Source: RYN-230 sp963814645 (GTDB taxonomy: Bacteria > Actinomycetota > Actinomycetes > Streptosporangiales > Streptosporangiaceae). Taken from it: 64,000 nt of DNA. The stretch is from positions 186,001-250,000 of the forward strand of contig CAWFDX010000004.1 in assembly GCA_963814645.1 (NCBI GenBank), read 5' to 3'. Made by a program: the position numbers and the translations under genes. Below are positions 62,377 through 64,000 of the stretch, piece by piece (positions within the stretch are counted from its first letter, which is position 1; each line of letters begins with the position of its first letter). A model generated the notes under the pieces. That model was not told the DNA's origin, made no database searches, and saw nothing but the letters and a program-made list of their open reading frames with translations.

Positions 62377-63372
62377 GTGGACGTCGACGCGTACGTGGCC
62401 GCGCACCAGGCCGACTGGGCCCGGCTCGACGCGCTGGTCCGGAGGCGGCGCAGCCTGACCGGTGACGAGGTGGACGAGCTGGTCACGCTGTACCAGCGGA
62501 CCACCACGCACCTGTCCACGCTGCGCTCGGCCGGGCAGGACCCGGCCCTGGTCGCCCGGCTGTCCGGGCGGGTCGCCCAGGCCCGGACCGCGGTGACCGG
62601 CGCGCACACCCCGGCCTGGTCCGTGCTGGCCAGGTTCGCCGTGGTGTCGTTCCCGGCCATGGCCTACCGGCTGCGCTGGTGGTGGGCCGCCACCGCGGGC
62701 GGCTCGGTTCTGGTGGCCGTGCTGCTGGGCTGGTGGGTGGCCCGGGCGCCCGCGGTGCAGGCCGCGCTGCTGCCCCGGGCCGAGGTCCGCGACCTGGTGA
62801 ACCACCAATTCCAGCACTACTACTCGCAGTACGCGGCCACCTCGTTCGCGGCCAAGGTGTGGACGAACAACGTGTGGGTGGCGGCCGAGTCGCTGATCTT
62901 CGGCGTGCTGCTCGGGCTGCCCACCTTGCTGGTGCTGTTCGAGAACGCGGCCAACGGGGGAGTCCAGGCCGGGCTGATGTTCGCGCACGGCAAGGGCGGC
63001 CTGTTCTTCAGCCTGATCCTGCCGCACGGGATGCTGGAGCTCAGCGCGGTGTTCCTGGCCGCGGCGGCCGGGCTGCGGCTCGGCTGGTGCATCATCGACC
63101 CCGGACCGCGGCCCCGCGGCCGGGCCCTGGCCGAGGAGGGGCGCAGCGCGCTGACGATCGCGCTGGGGCTGATCGTGGTGCTGCTGGTGTCCGGGGTGAT
63201 CGAGGCGTTCGTCACGCCGTCGCCGCTGCCGTCGTGGGCGCGGATCGGCATCGGCGCGGTGGCCGAGGCGGCGTTCCTCAGCTACGTCATCCTGCTCGGC
63301 AGGCGCGCCGCGGCGGCCGGCCAGACCGCCGACATGGAGCACGCGCCGGATACCGCGCCGGTGGCCGGCTGA
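62377..63372 (+). CDS. SpoIIM-type integral membrane protein
   Basis: 331 residues of the stage II sporulation protein M family. The N-terminal cytoplasmic helices include WARLDALVRRRRSLTGDEVD. Membrane segments carry FFSLILPHGMLELSAVFLAA, the HGxxE-like motif of the family. In Bacillus SpoIIM anchors peptidoglycan hydrolases; in non-sporulating actinobacteria the homologous gene is part of the RDD/DUF58 cluster and its role is not clear. Start GTG 62377. Confidence 0.87.
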   Translation: MDVDAYVAAHQADWARLDALVRRRRSLTGDEVDELVTLYQRTTTHLSTLRSAGQDPALVARLSGRVAQARTAVTGAHTPAWSVLARFAVVSFPAMAYRLRWWWAATAGGSVLVAVLLGWWVARAPAVQAALLPRAEVRDLVNHQFQHYYSQYAATSFAAKVWTNNVWVAAESLIFGVLLGLPTLLVLFENAANGGVQAGLMFAHGKGGLFFSLILPHGMLELSAVFLAAAAGLRLGWCIIDPGPRPRGRALAEEGRSALTIALGLIVVLLVSGVIEAFVTPSPLPSWARIGIGAVAEAAFLSYVILLGRRAAAAGQTADMEHAPDTAPVAG

Positions 63373-63406
63373 CCAGTCACCGGCTGACCGTTCACCGGCT
63401 GACAAG

Positions 63407-64000
63407 TCACAGGCGGCCGGCCGCCTTGAGCTCCAGGTACGCGTCGGCCAGCGCGGCGGGCAGCCGGTCCGGCGGCGCGTCCACCACCTGCACGCCCTGC
63501 CGCCGCAGCAGCGCGGTGATCCGTTCCCGCTGGTCCAGCGCGGTCTCGGCCGCGGCCGCGCCGTAGACCTGGTCCGTGCCGTCCCGGCCGGCCGCCAGCT
63601 CGGCCAGCCGGGGATCGGACACCGCCGCGATCATGATCAGGTTCCGGGCCACCAGGGTGCCCAGCCGGGGCAGCAGGCCCTCCTCGATCACCACCGGGTT
63701 CAGGTCGGTGAGCAGCACGACCAGGCAGCGCCGGCGGGCCACGGTGAGCACCGCGCTGGCCAGTGCCGCGGTGTCGGTCTCGGACAGCTCGGCGTCTAGC
63801 GGGGCCAGCGCCGTGGTCACCGCGGCCAGCACGGACGACCGCGGCGCGCCGAGCACCCGGGCCCGCAGCCGCCGGTCGAACGCGATCAGGTCGACCTGGT
63901 CGCCGGCCCGGCTGGCCAGCGCGGTGAGCAGCAGGATCGCGTCCATCGAGGCGTCCAGCCGGGGAATGCCGGCCACCCGGCCCGCCGCGGTCCGGCCGGT
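63407..64000 (-). CDS. DUF58-domain protein (5' partial, runs off the window)
   Basis: 197 residues of the C-terminal, von Willebrand-like part of a DUF58 protein. TGRTAAGRVAGIPRLDASM (frame open to 64000), DQVDLIAFDRRLRARVLGA and CLVVLLTDLNPVVIEEGLLP match. Such proteins are encoded next to MoxR AAA ATPases and are thought to act in complex assembly or chaperone-like roles. The gene converges with spoIIM (34-base gap). The start is outside the window, so its N-terminal membrane segments are not seen. Confidence 0.85.
   Translation of the reverse strand, partial: TGRTAAGRVAGIPRLDASMDAILLLTALASRAGDQVDLIAFDRRLRARVLGAPRSSVLAAVTTALAPLDAELSETDTAALASAVLTVARRRCLVVLLTDLNPVVIEEGLLPRLGTLVARNLIMIAAVSDPRLAELAAGRDGTDQVYGAAAAETALDQRERITALLRRQGVQVVDAPPDRLPAALADAYLELKAAGRL

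Overview
The window is chromosomal DNA from a high-GC actinobacterium (Actinomycetota). The evidence is very high third-position GC, frequent GTG starts, two WhiB-family regulators, mycoredoxin, a complete F420 biosynthesis set (fbiA, fbiB, fbiC), an ANTAR protein, a DUF3499 protein and a UPF0182 protein. Two stretches keep gene orders that I recall from Mycobacterium: mrx1-uvrD2-whiB7-ABC1 kinase-ThiF-like-DUF2342-YlbL-UPF0182, and fbiB-fbiA-whiB2-GT2-zincin-DUF3499-phosphomannomutase-SIS. The absence of other mycolata-type genes suggests a Streptomyces- or Streptosporangiales-like lineage rather than a mycobacterium. I saw no rRNA, tRNA or CRISPR array.

Layout. (1) 1-7.0 kb is accessory DNA: a tyrosine recombinase running in from the left edge, an ISL3-type transposase that has lost its C-terminus, a HEPN/zinc-ribbon gene and a two-domain excisionase-like gene that are each broken by one missing base, and a STAS protein. 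(2) 7.7-17.1 kb is a surface-glycan locus: nucleotide-sugar dehydrogenase, GT2, epimerase and three large multi-membrane proteins, with a second GT2. (3) 17.3-33.1 kb is a conserved housekeeping block: ANTAR protein, mycoredoxin, UvrD-type helicase, thioesterase, whiB7 with an elaborate leader, ABC1 kinase, ThiF-like protein, DUF2342 protein, SDR protein, MoaE, YlbL-type protease and UPF0182 protein. (4) 33.2-43.4 kb holds GDP-mannose/mannosyl genes, a DNA glycosylase, the F420 genes and a DprE1-like oxidase. (5) 43.6-54.9 kb has a very large GT2 membrane protein with a repetitive tail, a DUF5719-like protein, a zincin relative, DUF3499, phosphomannomutase, Trm112-like, SIS and CDF genes. (6) 55.0-56.7 kb is an intact ISKra4-family insertion sequence with a 9-bp target duplication. 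(7) 56.9-64 kb has a MerR regulator, two tandem S-adenosylhomocysteine hydrolase genes of different types, a flippase-like membrane protein, and the RDD/SpoIIM/DUF58 cluster running off the right edge.

How the genes fit together. Phosphomannomutase and the mannose-1-phosphate guanylyltransferase would supply GDP-mannose to the GT4 and GT2 enzymes for cell-surface glycan. fbiA, fbiB and fbiC would make F420. AhcY recycles S-adenosylhomocysteine. whiB7 has a WhiB7-type promoter and mutually exclusive hairpins after an upstream ORF, which fits attenuation by translation-blocking antibiotics.

Points that most merit a second look: the whiB7 leader, a DnaA-box cluster beside a 21-bp-arm palindrome at 25.3-25.75 kb, the pentad-repeat tail on the ABC1 kinase, the second SAH hydrolase with changed active-site residues, the frameshift in fbiC, the DprE1 homolog with Ala at the benzothiazinone-target cysteine, and the broken HEPN gene.
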